A program made the position numbers and the translations under genes. A stretch of 51,907 bases of DNA, taken from positions 1 to 51,907 of the forward strand of contig JBLHKZ010000005.1 in assembly GCA_047618185.1 (NCBI GenBank), in the 5' to 3' direction. Below, one piece after another: positions 1 through 8,623 of this stretch (the first letter of the stretch is position 1; every line of letters begins with the position of its first letter). The DNA is from JAYPEY01 sp047618185 (GTDB lineage Bacteria > Verrucomicrobiota > Verrucomicrobiia > Limisphaerales > JAYPEY01). The notes beneath the pieces were generated by a model, which made no database searches, had not been told where the DNA came from, and saw only the letters and a program-made list of their open reading frames with translations.

Positions 1-509
1 TGAATTACGGCGAAACGCCGACGGCGATTTATCTCAGCTATGCGCGCGACACAGTCGTCGTGCAAAGTTCGCTGCCGAAGGACAAGACCTACAATCTGTT
101 TGTCTACGAGGCGAAGGACGGCGTGGAACTTTGGCGGAACAAGTACCCGTGGCGCCGCTCCGATCACGGACATCATGTGCAGCATCCGGTGATCGCCGGC
201 GACAAGTTGATCGCCCAGCCGGAGTATTTTGAATTGCGCACCGGCAAGAAATTGGGCGACACACCGGACCGTCGGAAGTGCTCGACGCTGACGGGCGCGG
301 CGAACTTGCTGCATTACCGCGATTTCAATGACGAGGTCTGGGATCTGACGACTGGCAAGACTTCGGAGTGGCGCGGGCTGCGCTCAAGTTGCTGGTTGGG
401 GATCATTTCCGCAGATGGGCTGATCCTCGCCTCCGAATCCGGCGGCGGCTGCAGCTGCAATTTTCCGATCCAACTTTCCATCGGCTACCGGACCAAGAAT
501 GACTACTGA
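1..509 (+). CDS. PQQ-like beta-propeller protein, C-terminal part (5' end outside window)
   Basis: Open from the left edge in the frame starting at base 3, giving 168 residues before TGA at 507-509. The segment carries typical late PQQ-propeller strands (VYEAKDGVELWRNKYPW, DKLIAQPEYFELRTGKKLGD) and ends in a Cys-containing block: SSCWLGIISADGL then GGGCSCNFPIQLSI. From memory of PVC genomes, the last block of large exported PQQ-like propeller proteins looks similar (Cys-Trp and Cys-x-Cys motifs near the end), so this is probably the natural C-terminus. Function in the family is not established; extracytoplasmic location is expected, but the signal peptide lies outside the window. The next gene on the same strand begins with an N-terminal half of a similar propeller. 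Confidence 0.75.
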   Translation, partial: NYGETPTAIYLSYARDTVVVQSSLPKDKTYNLFVYEAKDGVELWRNKYPWRRSDHGHHVQHPVIAGDKLIAQPEYFELRTGKKLGDTPDRRKCSTLTGAANLLHYRDFNDEVWDLTTGKTSEWRGLRSSCWLGIISADGLILASESGGGCSCNFPIQLSIGYRTKNDY

Positions 510-772
510 GATGGATCATGATCCGATGCAGCGGGTGTCCGAGCGTGAAAACTTGATTGACCCGGGTCGTGTCTCTGGACCGGAGCGCGGTTGTGAGCGT
601 AGCGCCAGCCGCAGAAACGCCGCCCTCCGAAAGGATCTTGAAAATTACTTCTCGCATTGCTGCGGCTGGTCCCGCGGACGCATGCGCGTCAATTTAAGGA
701 TTCAACGGCAGTGCGGGCATGTCGTGCGCGGAGGGTGGCTTCGGGGAAAGAGCATCGCCCCGGTCGTCCCCC

Positions 773-873
773 GAAGCGGCAGAGGACAGCCGCACTCCAA
801 GACGCTATCGCGAAATCCAAAGTTCGTTGGCAGTCCGACAGGTCATGGACTGCGGCTGTCCTCTGCCGCTTTC
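773..873. repeat. Inverted doublet of a short dispersed palindromic repeat (REPIN-like)
   Basis: Left arm 773-803 (core AGCGGCAGAGGACAGCCGC) and right arm 842-873 are near-perfect reverse complements separated by 38 bases. It lies in the 445-base gap between two propeller genes; the rest of 510-954 shows no convincing coding signal. The arrangement of two inverted copies matches the other doublets in this window, although the core sequence differs. Confidence 0.7.
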
Positions 874-954
874 TGCGTGCAACCTCTCCCTACAACATTT
901 CCATTCTCGAACCAGCCCGCCCAGGATTCATCGGCGCACGGTGGGATGACCCGC

Positions 955-2403
955 ATGCGCAGAAGGGGCACAGCGCTTCGAATGATTGCTGTTGGCCTTC
1001 GAATTGCCTTGGCGTTGGCCCTGCTTTTTTTATTCGCGCCCATGGGGGCGTCGGGCGCGGATTGGCCGACGTACCAGCATGACTTTCGGCGCAGCGGGGT
1101 GACTGATGAATCCTTGTCGCCGAATGGGCTCAAGCCGATTTGGACTTATCGCGCGCCTTCCGTTCCGCAGCGCGCCTTTCCCGGACCGGCGCCGCGTGAC
1201 TTTTACAACGCGCCGAAGGTCGACCTGAAACCGCGCATGGATTTCGATCGGGTGTTTCACGTGGCGGTCGTCAGGGGACGCGTTTTCTTTGGCTCGTCGG
1301 TCGAGGACTCCGTGTGCTGCGTCGACGCGGAGAGTGGCGAGCGGCGTTGGACATTCTTTACGGAAGCCCCGGTGCGGATGGCTCCGACCTGGAGCGAGGG
1401 CAAGGTCTATGCCGGCTCTGACGACGGCCATGTCTATTGTCTGGATGCGGAGAAGGGGACTTTAATCTGGAAGCGCCGCGTGGCCGATCGGGACTACCGG
1501 GTCCCCTCAAATGGAAAATTCATTTCGCTATGGCCGGTTCGCAGCGGGATCGTCGTGGAGAAGGGCGTTGCGTATTGCAGCGCCGGGTTCCTCCCGTCGG
1601 AGAGCGTCTACATCGCGGCGCTCGACGCGGCGACCGGCGAAGACAGCGGCGCGAATCTCTGGCGACACGCCAAGGCCGGTGACTATTCGCTGCAGGGCTA
1701 TTTGCTGGCTTCGAACGACAAGCTCTACATGCCGGCCGGGAGGGAGCCACCGCATATTTTCAATCGAGCCGATGGGGCGTCGATTGGCCAGTTGAAGGGC
1801 GGAGGCGGCACTTACTGTTTGCTGACGGATGACTCGCAGGTCGTGTTTGGACCCAGCCGCAGCGGCGGGTTGGAGCTTTCGACCGCTGAGAAGAAGAGCG
1901 CCTTCGTCACCTTCAGCGGCAATCATCTGATCGTGCATCGGGAGATGTCCTACCTCCAGTCGGATCGTGAATTGCGCGCGCTGGATCGTCGGCTCTACAA
2001 CGACCTCACGGCGAAGCGGATTGTGTTCGAAGGGCGGCAGCGAGAGCTTTCCAGCGCGGTAAAAAAACTGGGGAAGAATCTGAGCGGTGGGAAGGCGAAG
2101 GCGCTGTTGGCCGAGCTCCGCAAGGTCAAGCTGGAGCTGGGTCGAATCTCGCGCGAGCTTCCGAAGACGCTGAAGTGGAGCGCGGCCTGCGAGCAGGGGA
2201 GCACGCTGATTTTGGCGGGTGATGTTTTATTCGCGGGGGGGCGCGACGAGGTTGCGGCCTACGACGCGGGCAGCGGCGTCAGAGTCTGGAAACACGCTGT
2301 CTCCGGCGGCGTCTACGGCCTGGCCGTCGCCGGCCAGAGGCTGTTCGTCAGCACGGACAATGGGCGCATCTACGCGTTTGGGCATTTTGGAGTGGCGCGG
2401 TAG
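955..2403 (+). CDS. Exported PQQ-like beta-propeller protein with a helical insertion
   Basis: A protein of 482 residues. The ATG at 955 is chosen because GGTGGG ends nine bases upstream and a signal peptide follows directly (positive start, then a hydrophobic run to about residue 35 ending GASGA). ATGs at 946 and 982 are possible. Mature start ADWPTYQHDFRRSG and repeats such as CCVDAESGERRWTFF and YCLDAEKGTLIWKR are PQQ-propeller blades. Around residues 325-405 the blade pattern is interrupted by a charged, probably coiled-coil stretch (ALDRRLYNDL to LELGRISRELPK) before the last blade (AAYDAGSGVRVWKHA). Relatives I recall are longer and end in a Cys-rich block like the preceding gene; this one ends at a TAG that is the first triplet of a dispersed repeat, so it may be shortened. 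Substrate unknown. Confidence 0.75.
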   Translation: MRRRGTALRMIAVGLRIALALALLFLFAPMGASGADWPTYQHDFRRSGVTDESLSPNGLKPIWTYRAPSVPQRAFPGPAPRDFYNAPKVDLKPRMDFDRVFHVAVVRGRVFFGSSVEDSVCCVDAESGERRWTFFTEAPVRMAPTWSEGKVYAGSDDGHVYCLDAEKGTLIWKRRVADRDYRVPSNGKFISLWPVRSGIVVEKGVAYCSAGFLPSESVYIAALDAATGEDSGANLWRHAKAGDYSLQGYLLASNDKLYMPAGREPPHIFNRADGASIGQLKGGGGTYCLLTDDSQVVFGPSRSGGLELSTAEKKSAFVTFSGNHLIVHREMSYLQSDRELRALDRRLYNDLTAKRIVFEGRQRELSSAVKKLGKNLSGGKAKALLAELRKVKLELGRISRELPKTLKWSAACEQGSTLILAGDVLFAGGRDEVAAYDAGSGVRVWKHAVSGGVYGLAVAGQRLFVSTDNGRIYAFGHFGVAR

Positions 2404-2537
2404 GGATCGCGTTCCACCGCGTCCCAAATCAAAATGAAAAAGTATGGGGGTGTTCCTTGCAATCTCACGCGCATCAGGGACTTGGACAGCGGACTGCGAA
2501 GAGCATGGAATGGGACGCTGTGGAACGCGATCCCTAC
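2401..2537. repeat. Inverted doublet of the TAGGGATCGCGTTCC dispersed repeat
   Basis: Arms 2401-2430 (TAGGGATCGCGTTCCACCGC continuing GTCCCAAATC) and 2509-2537 are inverted copies about 80 bases apart. The first three bases are the stop codon of the upstream propeller gene. The same core recurs at 5044-5125 and as a half copy at 51621-51650. The remainder of the gap up to 2662 shows nothing else. Confidence 0.8.
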
Positions 2538-2662
2538 CGGGTTTGTCGGCGCCCGGATGCGTGGGTCTAGTTTAGCAGTTTGTCGAAGATGAATTCGTAG
2601 GCGCGCGCGTCCGTGCCCTCTGAGTTTGCATTCGCGATTCAAGTTCGCGATTGTCCCGAGTC

Positions 2663-4036
2663 ATGGCGAGACAAGGAATTCCTTTTGGCCGGCGAGCTGT
2701 CATCGGGGGCGCGACGATGGCTCTATGTTTCCTGGTGAATGTCTCCTGGGCGAACGACTGGCCGTCTTTTCGCGGGCCCAACGGCGGCGGCGTGGGTGAA
2801 GGCGAACCGCCGACGAGCTGGAATGTTGAGACGGGCGCCAATGTGATTTGGCGGGTCCCGGTCGAAGGGCTGGCGTTGGCGTCGCCGATTATCTGGGGCG
2901 ATAGGCTGTTTCTCGCTACGGCCGTGGGGAAGGATACGAATCCCAAGTTTCAGCCGGACCCGTCCTTTGGCTACGACATTCAGCGGGAGAAGGATGTCTG
3001 GCGCTGGAAAGTCATTTGCCTGGACAAATCGACCGGCAAGCGGCTCTGGGAAAAGGTCGCGCATGAGGGTGTTCCGAAGAACGGCCGACACTCGGAATCC
3101 ACGCATGCGAACGCGACGCCGGCGACGGATGGAACGAATGTCGTCGCGATGTTTGGATCGGAGGGTGTGTTTTGTTATGGGATGGACGGCGCGCTGAAGT
3201 GGAAGGCCGATTTGGGGCGATTGGGAGCGGCTCCGGATGGGCATCCGGAATTGGAATGGGGGTATTCGAGTTCGCCGATTATTTACAAGGACAGCGTGAT
3301 TCTGCAGTGCGACGTGCAGGGCGGATGTTTTGTCGCGGTGTTGGATCTGAAGACTGGGAAAGAACGATTGCGAATTCCGCGCGAGGACGTTCCCACCTGG
3401 GCGACGCCGAATGCGCACACAGTATTCGGTCGGGATCGCGTCGTTTGCAATGGATACCAAAACGCGGCGGCCTACGACCTGGAAACCGGCCGGAAGATCT
3501 GGTGGTTTCGCGGTCGTGGCGACGTGCCCGTTCCGCGGCCTCTGTTTGCGGAAGGTTTGATTTTCATCACGGCCGCGCATGGCGGCCGTAATTTGCTGGC
3601 GATTCGTTCCGATGCGGTCGGCAATCTGACGCCGGCCCGATCGAGCGCGCCGAAGCCGAGCGGGGTCGCGTGGCTCAATACTCGGCAAGGCTCCTACATT
3701 CCTACGCCAATCGTCTACGAGCGCATTCTCTATGTCCCCAACGAGCGGGGCATCCTTGCAGCGTTCGATGCAAAGACCGGCGAGGAGATTTACGACACGC
3801 GCATCGTGGAGCGGAAGGGCGGGTCGTACTACGCGTCGCCGGTGGCGGCCGGCGGCAAGATTTTTGTTACGGCAAACACCGGGGACATCCACGTCATTCG
3901 CGCGGGACGGACGTTCGAGAAGCTGGCGACGAACAAAATGAACGAGCCGACGATGGCGACGCCCGCGATTTCGGACGGGCGGTTGTTTGTGAGAACGAGG
4001 AGCGAGCTGTATTGCATCGGGGAGGAGAAGCCCTGA
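2663..4036 (+). CDS. Exported PQQ-like beta-propeller (outer-membrane-assembly BamB-like fold)
   Basis: A protein of 457 residues. The ATG at 2663 gives a signal peptide ending VSWAND; an upstream TTG at 2651 is less likely. It starts with NDWPSFRGPNGGGVGEG, the standard opening of PVC 'PQQ-binding-like beta-propeller' proteins, followed by repeated blade motifs: CLDKSTGKRLWEKVAH, VLDLKTGKERLRI, AYDLETGRKIWWFRG, AFDAKTGEEIYDTR. About seven to eight blades fill the whole length. Family members are secreted or periplasmic; no enzymatic role can be assigned. It stands alone on the plus strand between two repeat-rich gaps. Confidence 0.85.
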   Translation: MARQGIPFGRRAVIGGATMALCFLVNVSWANDWPSFRGPNGGGVGEGEPPTSWNVETGANVIWRVPVEGLALASPIIWGDRLFLATAVGKDTNPKFQPDPSFGYDIQREKDVWRWKVICLDKSTGKRLWEKVAHEGVPKNGRHSESTHANATPATDGTNVVAMFGSEGVFCYGMDGALKWKADLGRLGAAPDGHPELEWGYSSSPIIYKDSVILQCDVQGGCFVAVLDLKTGKERLRIPREDVPTWATPNAHTVFGRDRVVCNGYQNAAAYDLETGRKIWWFRGRGDVPVPRPLFAEGLIFITAAHGGRNLLAIRSDAVGNLTPARSSAPKPSGVAWLNTRQGSYIPTPIVYERILYVPNERGILAAFDAKTGEEIYDTRIVERKGGSYYASPVAAGGKIFVTANTGDIHVIRAGRTFEKLATNKMNEPTMATPAISDGRLFVRTRSELYCIGEEKP

Positions 4037-4043
4037 TGGCGAG

Positions 4044-4174
4044 GGTAGGGCTGCTCTCGCCCTGAGCTTGTCGAAGTGGCTGCCGCGCGGCCGGGAATTT
4101 GTCTGACTGACGACGACTTGTTTTGGCATGCGTCATGCGCAATGCCGCGGACCCGCAGCAGCGGAGCCCTACCG
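4044..4174. repeat. Inverted pair of GGTAGGGCTGCT-type repeats
   Basis: GGTAGGGCTGCT at about 4044-4055 has a reverse-complement partner (AGCAGCGGAGCCCTACC) at about 4158-4174, with a CCTGAGCTTGTCGAAG tract between. It fills most of the gap between a propeller gene and the DUF1080 gene. Imperfect, so confidence is moderate. Confidence 0.5.
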
Positions 4175-4244
4175 GGTTCGGTGAAAGTCCTGGGCCTTGC
4201 GTTCGCCTTTGACGAAAGTCCGCCCCATCCCGATACTTCACGTC

Positions 4245-4946
4245 ATGACTAAATCTATTTCCCTCTTCGGTCTGTTTTTATGCTTCGCGACGGTGGCATT
4301 GGCCGCGCCGGCGGATGTCTTGTTCAACGGCAAGAATCTCGACGCCTTTGATTTCAAGGAAGGCGCCTGGGTCATCGAGGATGGCGTGATGACCTGCAAG
4401 ATGGAGGAGACCAAGGACAAGAAGGGCAACGTGCGCGTGCGCGGCATGGGCTACATCTGGACGGAGAAAGACTATTCCGATTTCTCACTGACGCTTTCCT
4501 ACAAGCTCTCCGAGGCCGCGAATAGCGGCGTCTTCTATCGCACGGATCCAGGTAACCCGGTGCACGGCGGCTTTGAGATTCAGCTGATGGATGATGAAGG
4601 CTTTCAAAAAAACAGGGGAGCGAAGTTGGATGGGCGCAAGCTCAACGGCTCGTTTTATGAAGGCAAGGCGCCTTCCTCGAATCCCTCAAAGCCGGTCGGT
4701 GAGTGGAATAAGATGAAGCTCACTTGTCGCGGCCCGAAAATCAAAGTCGAGTTGAACGGCGAGGAGGTCGTCAGCGTAAACGTGGATGACTGGGACACGG
4801 CCGGTAAGAATCCCGACGGCACGAAGAACAAATTCAAGACCGCGCTCAAAGACCTGCCGCGAACGGGCAAGATCGGCTTTCAGAACCACGGCCAGGTCGT
4901 CTGGTTCAAGGATGTGAAGATTCGCGATCTTTCGAAGAAGAAATAG
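4245..4946 (+). CDS. DUF1080 protein (3-keto-disaccharide hydrolase / concanavalin-like fold), exported
   Basis: A protein of 233 residues starting at ATG 4245 with a clear signal peptide (MTKSISLFGLFLCF to VALAAP). The mature protein opens with DVLFNGKNLDAFDFKEG and contains WVIEDGVMTCK, YSDFSLTLSYKLSEAANSGV, HGGFEIQLMDDEG, WNKMKLTCRGPKIKVELNGE and GKIGFQNHGQVVWFKDVKIR, the conserved string of the DUF1080 / PF06439 family along its full length. Family knowledge: a concanavalin-A-like beta-sandwich, characterised members act on 3-keto-glycosides or bind glycans; usually periplasmic or secreted. Length is normal. Just downstream lies a collapsed second copy of a DUF1080 gene. Confidence 0.9.
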   Translation: MTKSISLFGLFLCFATVALAAPADVLFNGKNLDAFDFKEGAWVIEDGVMTCKMEETKDKKGNVRVRGMGYIWTEKDYSDFSLTLSYKLSEAANSGVFYRTDPGNPVHGGFEIQLMDDEGFQKNRGAKLDGRKLNGSFYEGKAPSSNPSKPVGEWNKMKLTCRGPKIKVELNGEEVVSVNVDDWDTAGKNPDGTKNKFKTALKDLPRTGKIGFQNHGQVVWFKDVKIRDLSKKK

Positions 4947-5043
4947 CCGGATTTTACGGAACGGATGATTCGGCGCCATCCGAATGATTTGGCATCAACA
5001 TTCTGGTGCCGGCTACCTTCTTGATGTCCCTCCGGTACGGAGA

Positions 5044-5125
5044 ATTGGGATGCGGTGGAACGCAGTCCCTGCCGCGCGTAATGCCTCCGATTTCGATAGG
5101 GATCGCGTTCCACCACGTCCCAAAT
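5044..5125. repeat. Inverted doublet of the GGGATCGCGTTCC dispersed repeat
   Basis: Arms 5044-5072 and 5097-5125 are reverse complements separated by only 24 bases; same family as 2401-2537. It sits in the 544-base non-coding stretch 4947-5490. Confidence 0.8.
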
Positions 5126-5299
5126 AGAAGCCTGGACGTAAGGCGTGAATCGGAGCGTCGCGTCACTTCTCCATTCGCGCCAACACGCGCAGTTGCTTTG
5201 AGCCATAGATGAACACAATCGGGAAATTACTCGTCGGGACGACGTCGGAATTGCTTTGAGTCTTCCCATCGCGTGTGATCGCCGTTAGAACACTGAGCC

Positions 5300-5415
5300 A
5301 TGAAACGGTCATTGATTTCCCTTTTGGCTCTTACCTTGTTCGCAATTTCATTCAGGCGCACGATCCCAACAGCGTGGTCTTTCTCAAGAATATCCGGGTG
5401 AAGCCGCTGAAGTAG
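5300..5415 (+). pseudogene. Remnant of a DUF1080 gene: signal peptide joined to its last ~20 codons
   Basis: ATG at 5300 starts a signal peptide (MKRSLISLLALTLFAISF). Immediately afterwards a shifted frame reads HDPNSVVFLKNIRVKPLK and stops at TAG 5413-5415, which is the characteristic DUF1080 C-terminus (compare NHGQVVWFKDVKIRDLSKKK in the intact neighbour). About 200 codons between them are missing and the two parts are in different frames, so this is an internally deleted, dead copy. The remaining bases 5126-5299 and 5416-5490 show nothing convincing. Confidence 0.65.
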
Positions 5416-5490
5416 ATCAGGTCAAAGCGCAGCTCTCCGGCAATGCGGCAGGTCGCCTGGACAAGCCGGAGCTGCGGTAGATCCTAGACC

Positions 5491-6291
5491 ATGGAAAATA
5501 TGGGAATGGATGTTTTAGTATGTCTTATGGTTCTGGCGCTGATCTCGCTGGCCTTCATGACGCCCCGAAAGAAACACCTGGTTCCTGAGATTGCTCCGCT
5601 GGAAATCGATCAGGTTCTTAAGGGCTTGCGGAAGAAGATCACGAAGCAGGCGCCTGAGTTGGAGGAGCTGGGATTTCGGTATTGCGGAGTTTATGAATCC
5701 AGGGCGCAGCGGAAGACCCTAGAGCAGGTTGCGGTCTTCGTGCATTCCAGTCGTGAGGTTGAATTCAGGCTTTGGTTGGTTCGCACCTCGATCGGATTTG
5801 AGTCGGACTACTTCGAGATCGGCAGCTGCCTGGCTCCCCATGGAGCGCTGGTGATGGGGAATTCCAATCAGCCGGAACTTTCGGCTGCTCCGCCGGATCT
5901 ATTTCTCCCATTGATGCCCGGGGAAAAATCGATCAAGAAATTGTATCAAGCGCACCTTGAGCATTTGGGCGTCTTGTCGAAGGAAGGCTTCGAGGCGCGG
6001 CCAGTGAGCGACGAGGATGCGGCGCAACGCATGATCAACCGTGTGACGCATGGATTTGAGTATCAGGTGAAGCGCGGCGCCATGACGCGGCGAGAGGACG
6101 GCTCATACCGGCAAAGATTGTCGTTGGGAATCATCCTGACACTGACGCGGGCTCTGATTGCCGCGACCCCTTTTGGCTTTGTGCTGATGAAGGCGCCCTC
6201 ACCGGCCGGCCGCGCGCATGCGTTGCGGAAATCGGCCCGAATTGCCAAACAGATGCCGCCCGATTGGAGATTGAATCCGGAGCGAGTTTGA
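5491..6291 (+). CDS. Hypothetical membrane protein
   Basis: A protein of 266 residues starting at ATG 5491. I do not recognise the family. Visible features: an N-terminal hydrophobic segment (about residues 5-23) followed by PRKKH, so probably membrane-anchored with the body in the cytoplasm; a mixed alpha/beta middle (LEELGFRYCGVYES, REVEFRLWLVRTSIGF); and a second hydrophobic segment near residues 209-231 (LGIILTLTRALIAATPFGFVLM), followed by a basic tail. The last 28 bases overlap the start of a broken HEAT-repeat frame. No Shine-Dalgarno is evident. Confidence 0.6.
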   Translation: MENMGMDVLVCLMVLALISLAFMTPRKKHLVPEIAPLEIDQVLKGLRKKITKQAPELEELGFRYCGVYESRAQRKTLEQVAVFVHSSREVEFRLWLVRTSIGFESDYFEIGSCLAPHGALVMGNSNQPELSAAPPDLFLPLMPGEKSIKKLYQAHLEHLGVLSKEGFEARPVSDEDAAQRMINRVTHGFEYQVKRGAMTRREDGSYRQRLSLGIILTLTRALIAATPFGFVLMKAPSPAGRAHALRKSARIAKQMPPDWRLNPERV

Positions 6292-7098
6292 GGAGGAATC
6301 CGGGCCGGGACCAGGCGTTGATCATGCTCAGGAAGCGCGCGGCGTCGGCCGTGCCGGCGCTGAAAGAGACTCTTGATTCCGAGGATCTCTGGCTGCGAAT
6401 CAAGGCCGTTGAGGCGCTGGCGAGCATTGGCGAGCATTGGCGAGGCGGCCATGCCGACTGTGCCGGAAATTCTCATGATGCTGGCGAGCGACGATCCGGA
6501 AACGGACCCGCGCGGCATGCAGCAGCGTTACCTCTGCTTCGCGCTGTTCCAGAGCCGGACCGGCATGCTGAGGCGTTCGCTTGCGGGCGTCGATCGCGCC
6601 GCGCTTTATGCGGCGGTTCGCGCCGGTCTCGGCAACCAGGACGGTCGCGCCCGGGGCGCCCTGGCTTCGGTTTACAAGAATCTCAGCTACGAAGAAATTG
6701 AGCCGTTGCTTGCAGCCATCCATCAGGCGGTTGTCGAGCCGGCGCCCAGTGGGATCATGTTCGCCGACGGCATTCGTCTGAGCGGCCTTGAAATCCTCGC
6801 GAAACATCGGATCGAGGAAGGCTTGCCGCTGTGTCTGGAAATCATGGGGATTGACAGGTGGGGCAAAAAAGACCGGATCACCAAATGCCTGAAGAGTCTT
6901 CAGATCTATGGTGGGGCTGCCCGGCCCATGCTGCCCAGGCTGGCGAAACTCGAAAAGCAACTAGGGGCTCACAAAGAATCAAGGAATCTTCAGACGCAGA
7001 TTGAGCTGGTTCGTCAAACTGCGGCCGCGATCAAGATGGACAAACATCCGCCCGTTTTGCGTTCGCTGAAGGACGGTCGACTTCGTCCTGATCTTTGA
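6264..7098 (+). pseudogene. HEAT-repeat protein gene broken by a 10-bp tandem duplication
   Basis: Frame one reads RAASAVPALKETLDSEDLWL then RIKAVEALASIGE up to about 6430. The continuation AAMPTVPEILMMLASDD to the TGA at 7096-7098 is in another frame. Between them the decamer CGAGCATTGG occurs twice in tandem (6421-6430 and 6431-6440). Removing one copy restores a single 275-codon frame with the expected HEAT sentence ALASIGEAAMPTVPEIL. The N-terminal part of a normal HEAT-containing PVC protein is also absent, so this is either a 5'-truncated relic or a short gene recently frameshifted. The rest is helical-repeat sequence (IRLSGLEILAKHRIEEGLPL) without recognisable catalytic residues. Confidence 0.65.
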
Positions 7099-7145
7099 TC
7101 CGAAAGGGTTGGGCTTCACCGATTTGCCGCTTATGTTTCTGAATC

Positions 7146-8525
7146 ATGAGATTTAATCATTCTGTTCAACTCCGGGAATGGCTGGCGCTGGCGATCTGCG
7201 CGGTTTCATTCGCGGTCGTCCGAGCCGAGGCCGCGCAACCCGTTCCCTTCGCCGACAACGGCGGGTTGAAAATGCTCTACGATAATCGGCAGTATCCACA
7301 GGCGGTTGCGGATCGCGATGAGGTTCATATCGTTTGGCGGGGCGATGAGGGCCTGCCGTATCTCGCCGCTCACGATTTGAAGACGCGAACATTTACCGAC
7401 CGGCGAATGCTGCTTGAGGGGATGGAAATCAAGATCAAGGAGAAGAAGTATCGGAACGATCATCATTTTGCGCCGGTGATCTGGATGGACTCCGAAAAGC
7501 ATCTCCACACGATGTTTGGTTGTCACAATACCCCGGGTATTCAGCTGATTGCGAAGAAGCCTCATTCGGTTGAGGGGTGGGAGCGCGGGCCTTCGCCCTC
7601 GGAATCGATGTCCTACCCGAAAGTTCATCAAATTCATGACGGCAAGACTCTGATTTACTATCGATACACAGGGCATCTGGGCATGTGGCAATACCGCCTG
7701 TCATCAGACGGCGGACGCCATTGGGATGGACCGCCGAAAACGACGATTGACCTGAATGCCGAGCCGCAGGACGGGAAACACGCGTCGCACGCGGGTTCCT
7801 ATAACACCACGGCAGTGAGCGCGGACGGAACGCGGCTGCACGTGGCGTTCATCTGGAAGGTCGAGGATCCCGTGTTCAACAAGCGATATGATCAAATGCT
7901 CACGGACCATACGCAGCGGTACAATCTTTATTACTTTTTTATCGATCTCCCGACGCATCAGGCCTTCAACATCTACGGCGAGCCTGTCGAGATGCCGCTG
8001 CGCAAAAGCGTGGCGGACAAGGAGTGCCTGGTCTGGGACACCGAAGAGCGCGTCGCGGCCGTGGGCCCTTCGATCGCGCTCGATCAACACGGGCTCCCGC
8101 ACTTCATGTTGCCGGTCTCGGACAAGACACCGCTCGATTCGCACTTCTATTTTGTCACTTGGAAGGACGCGCGTTGGCAGAAGGTGAAGGTCACGCCGAC
8201 CTTGCACCCCTTTAACGCGAGTCATTTGGAATGCTTGCCGAGCGGAGAGTTTCGAGCGTTCCTGATCGCGGGCGAGGGAGAGAAGGTCGTCGAGGAAGGC
8301 ATGGACGAATACGGCTGGGGGGAGCGAGTCGAGGAATGGGTTTCCAGCGACCGAGGCGCCAAGTGGACGCGCCGGCGGGATCTCACGCCTGTGCCGGGGC
8401 TGCATTATCAAAACGTCCAACCAGTGTTCAATAAAGATGGGCGGACGATTCCGGACCTGTTGTTGTTTTACGGTTGGAAGGAACAGGACGGCGAGGGAAC
8501 GGCCTACTTGTGGGACGGGCGATAA
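7146..8525 (+). CDS. BNR_4 repeat-containing exported protein
   Basis: A protein of 459 residues from ATG 7146, with a signal peptide (hydrophobic residues about 12-30, ending RAEAAQP). The body has the PF15892 (BNR repeat-containing family) pattern: LYDNRQYPQAVADRDEVHIV, then DHHFAPVIWMDSEKHLHTMF, YRLSSDGGRHW, SIALDQHGLPHFMLP, WVSSDRGAKWTRRRDLT, and a closing GTAYLWDGR. Sialidase-type Asp boxes are degenerate. Relatives in PVC and Bacteroidetes bacteria sit in polysaccharide-degradation loci and some are lyases or hydrolases; substrate cannot be read here. Followed by a palindromic repeat and a convergent SDR gene. Confidence 0.85.
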   Translation: MRFNHSVQLREWLALAICAVSFAVVRAEAAQPVPFADNGGLKMLYDNRQYPQAVADRDEVHIVWRGDEGLPYLAAHDLKTRTFTDRRMLLEGMEIKIKEKKYRNDHHFAPVIWMDSEKHLHTMFGCHNTPGIQLIAKKPHSVEGWERGPSPSESMSYPKVHQIHDGKTLIYYRYTGHLGMWQYRLSSDGGRHWDGPPKTTIDLNAEPQDGKHASHAGSYNTTAVSADGTRLHVAFIWKVEDPVFNKRYDQMLTDHTQRYNLYYFFIDLPTHQAFNIYGEPVEMPLRKSVADKECLVWDTEERVAAVGPSIALDQHGLPHFMLPVSDKTPLDSHFYFVTWKDARWQKVKVTPTLHPFNASHLECLPSGEFRAFLIAGEGEKVVEEGMDEYGWGERVEEWVSSDRGAKWTRRRDLTPVPGLHYQNVQPVFNKDGRTIPDLLLFYGWKEQDGEGTAYLWDGR

Positions 8526-8527
8526 GG

Positions 8528-8553
8528 TAGGGATGCGCGGCAGCGCGTCCCTG
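8528..8553. repeat. Single palindromic repeat copy between convergent genes
   Basis: TAGGGATGCGCGGCAGCGCG followed by TCCCTG is a near-perfect hairpin two bases after the stop of the BNR gene. It resembles the 31181-31283 copies. Lying between converging genes it could act as a bidirectional terminator, but there is no T-tract. Confidence 0.6.
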
Positions 8554-8623
8554 CCGGCGCCTTGAAAATACCTCAGTCGTGGGCCCGCGTGGGGGATGCA
8601 ATCCGTTCAAAAAAGAGATGTTC

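Noticed and set aside
499..954. N-terminal extension of the second propeller gene and small frames in the same gap
   Set aside because: They translate repeat sequence and lie before a proper ribosome site and signal peptide at 955.
2723..4129. Open frame of 468 codons on the minus strand
   Set aside because: Shadow of the PQQ-propeller gene on the other strand.
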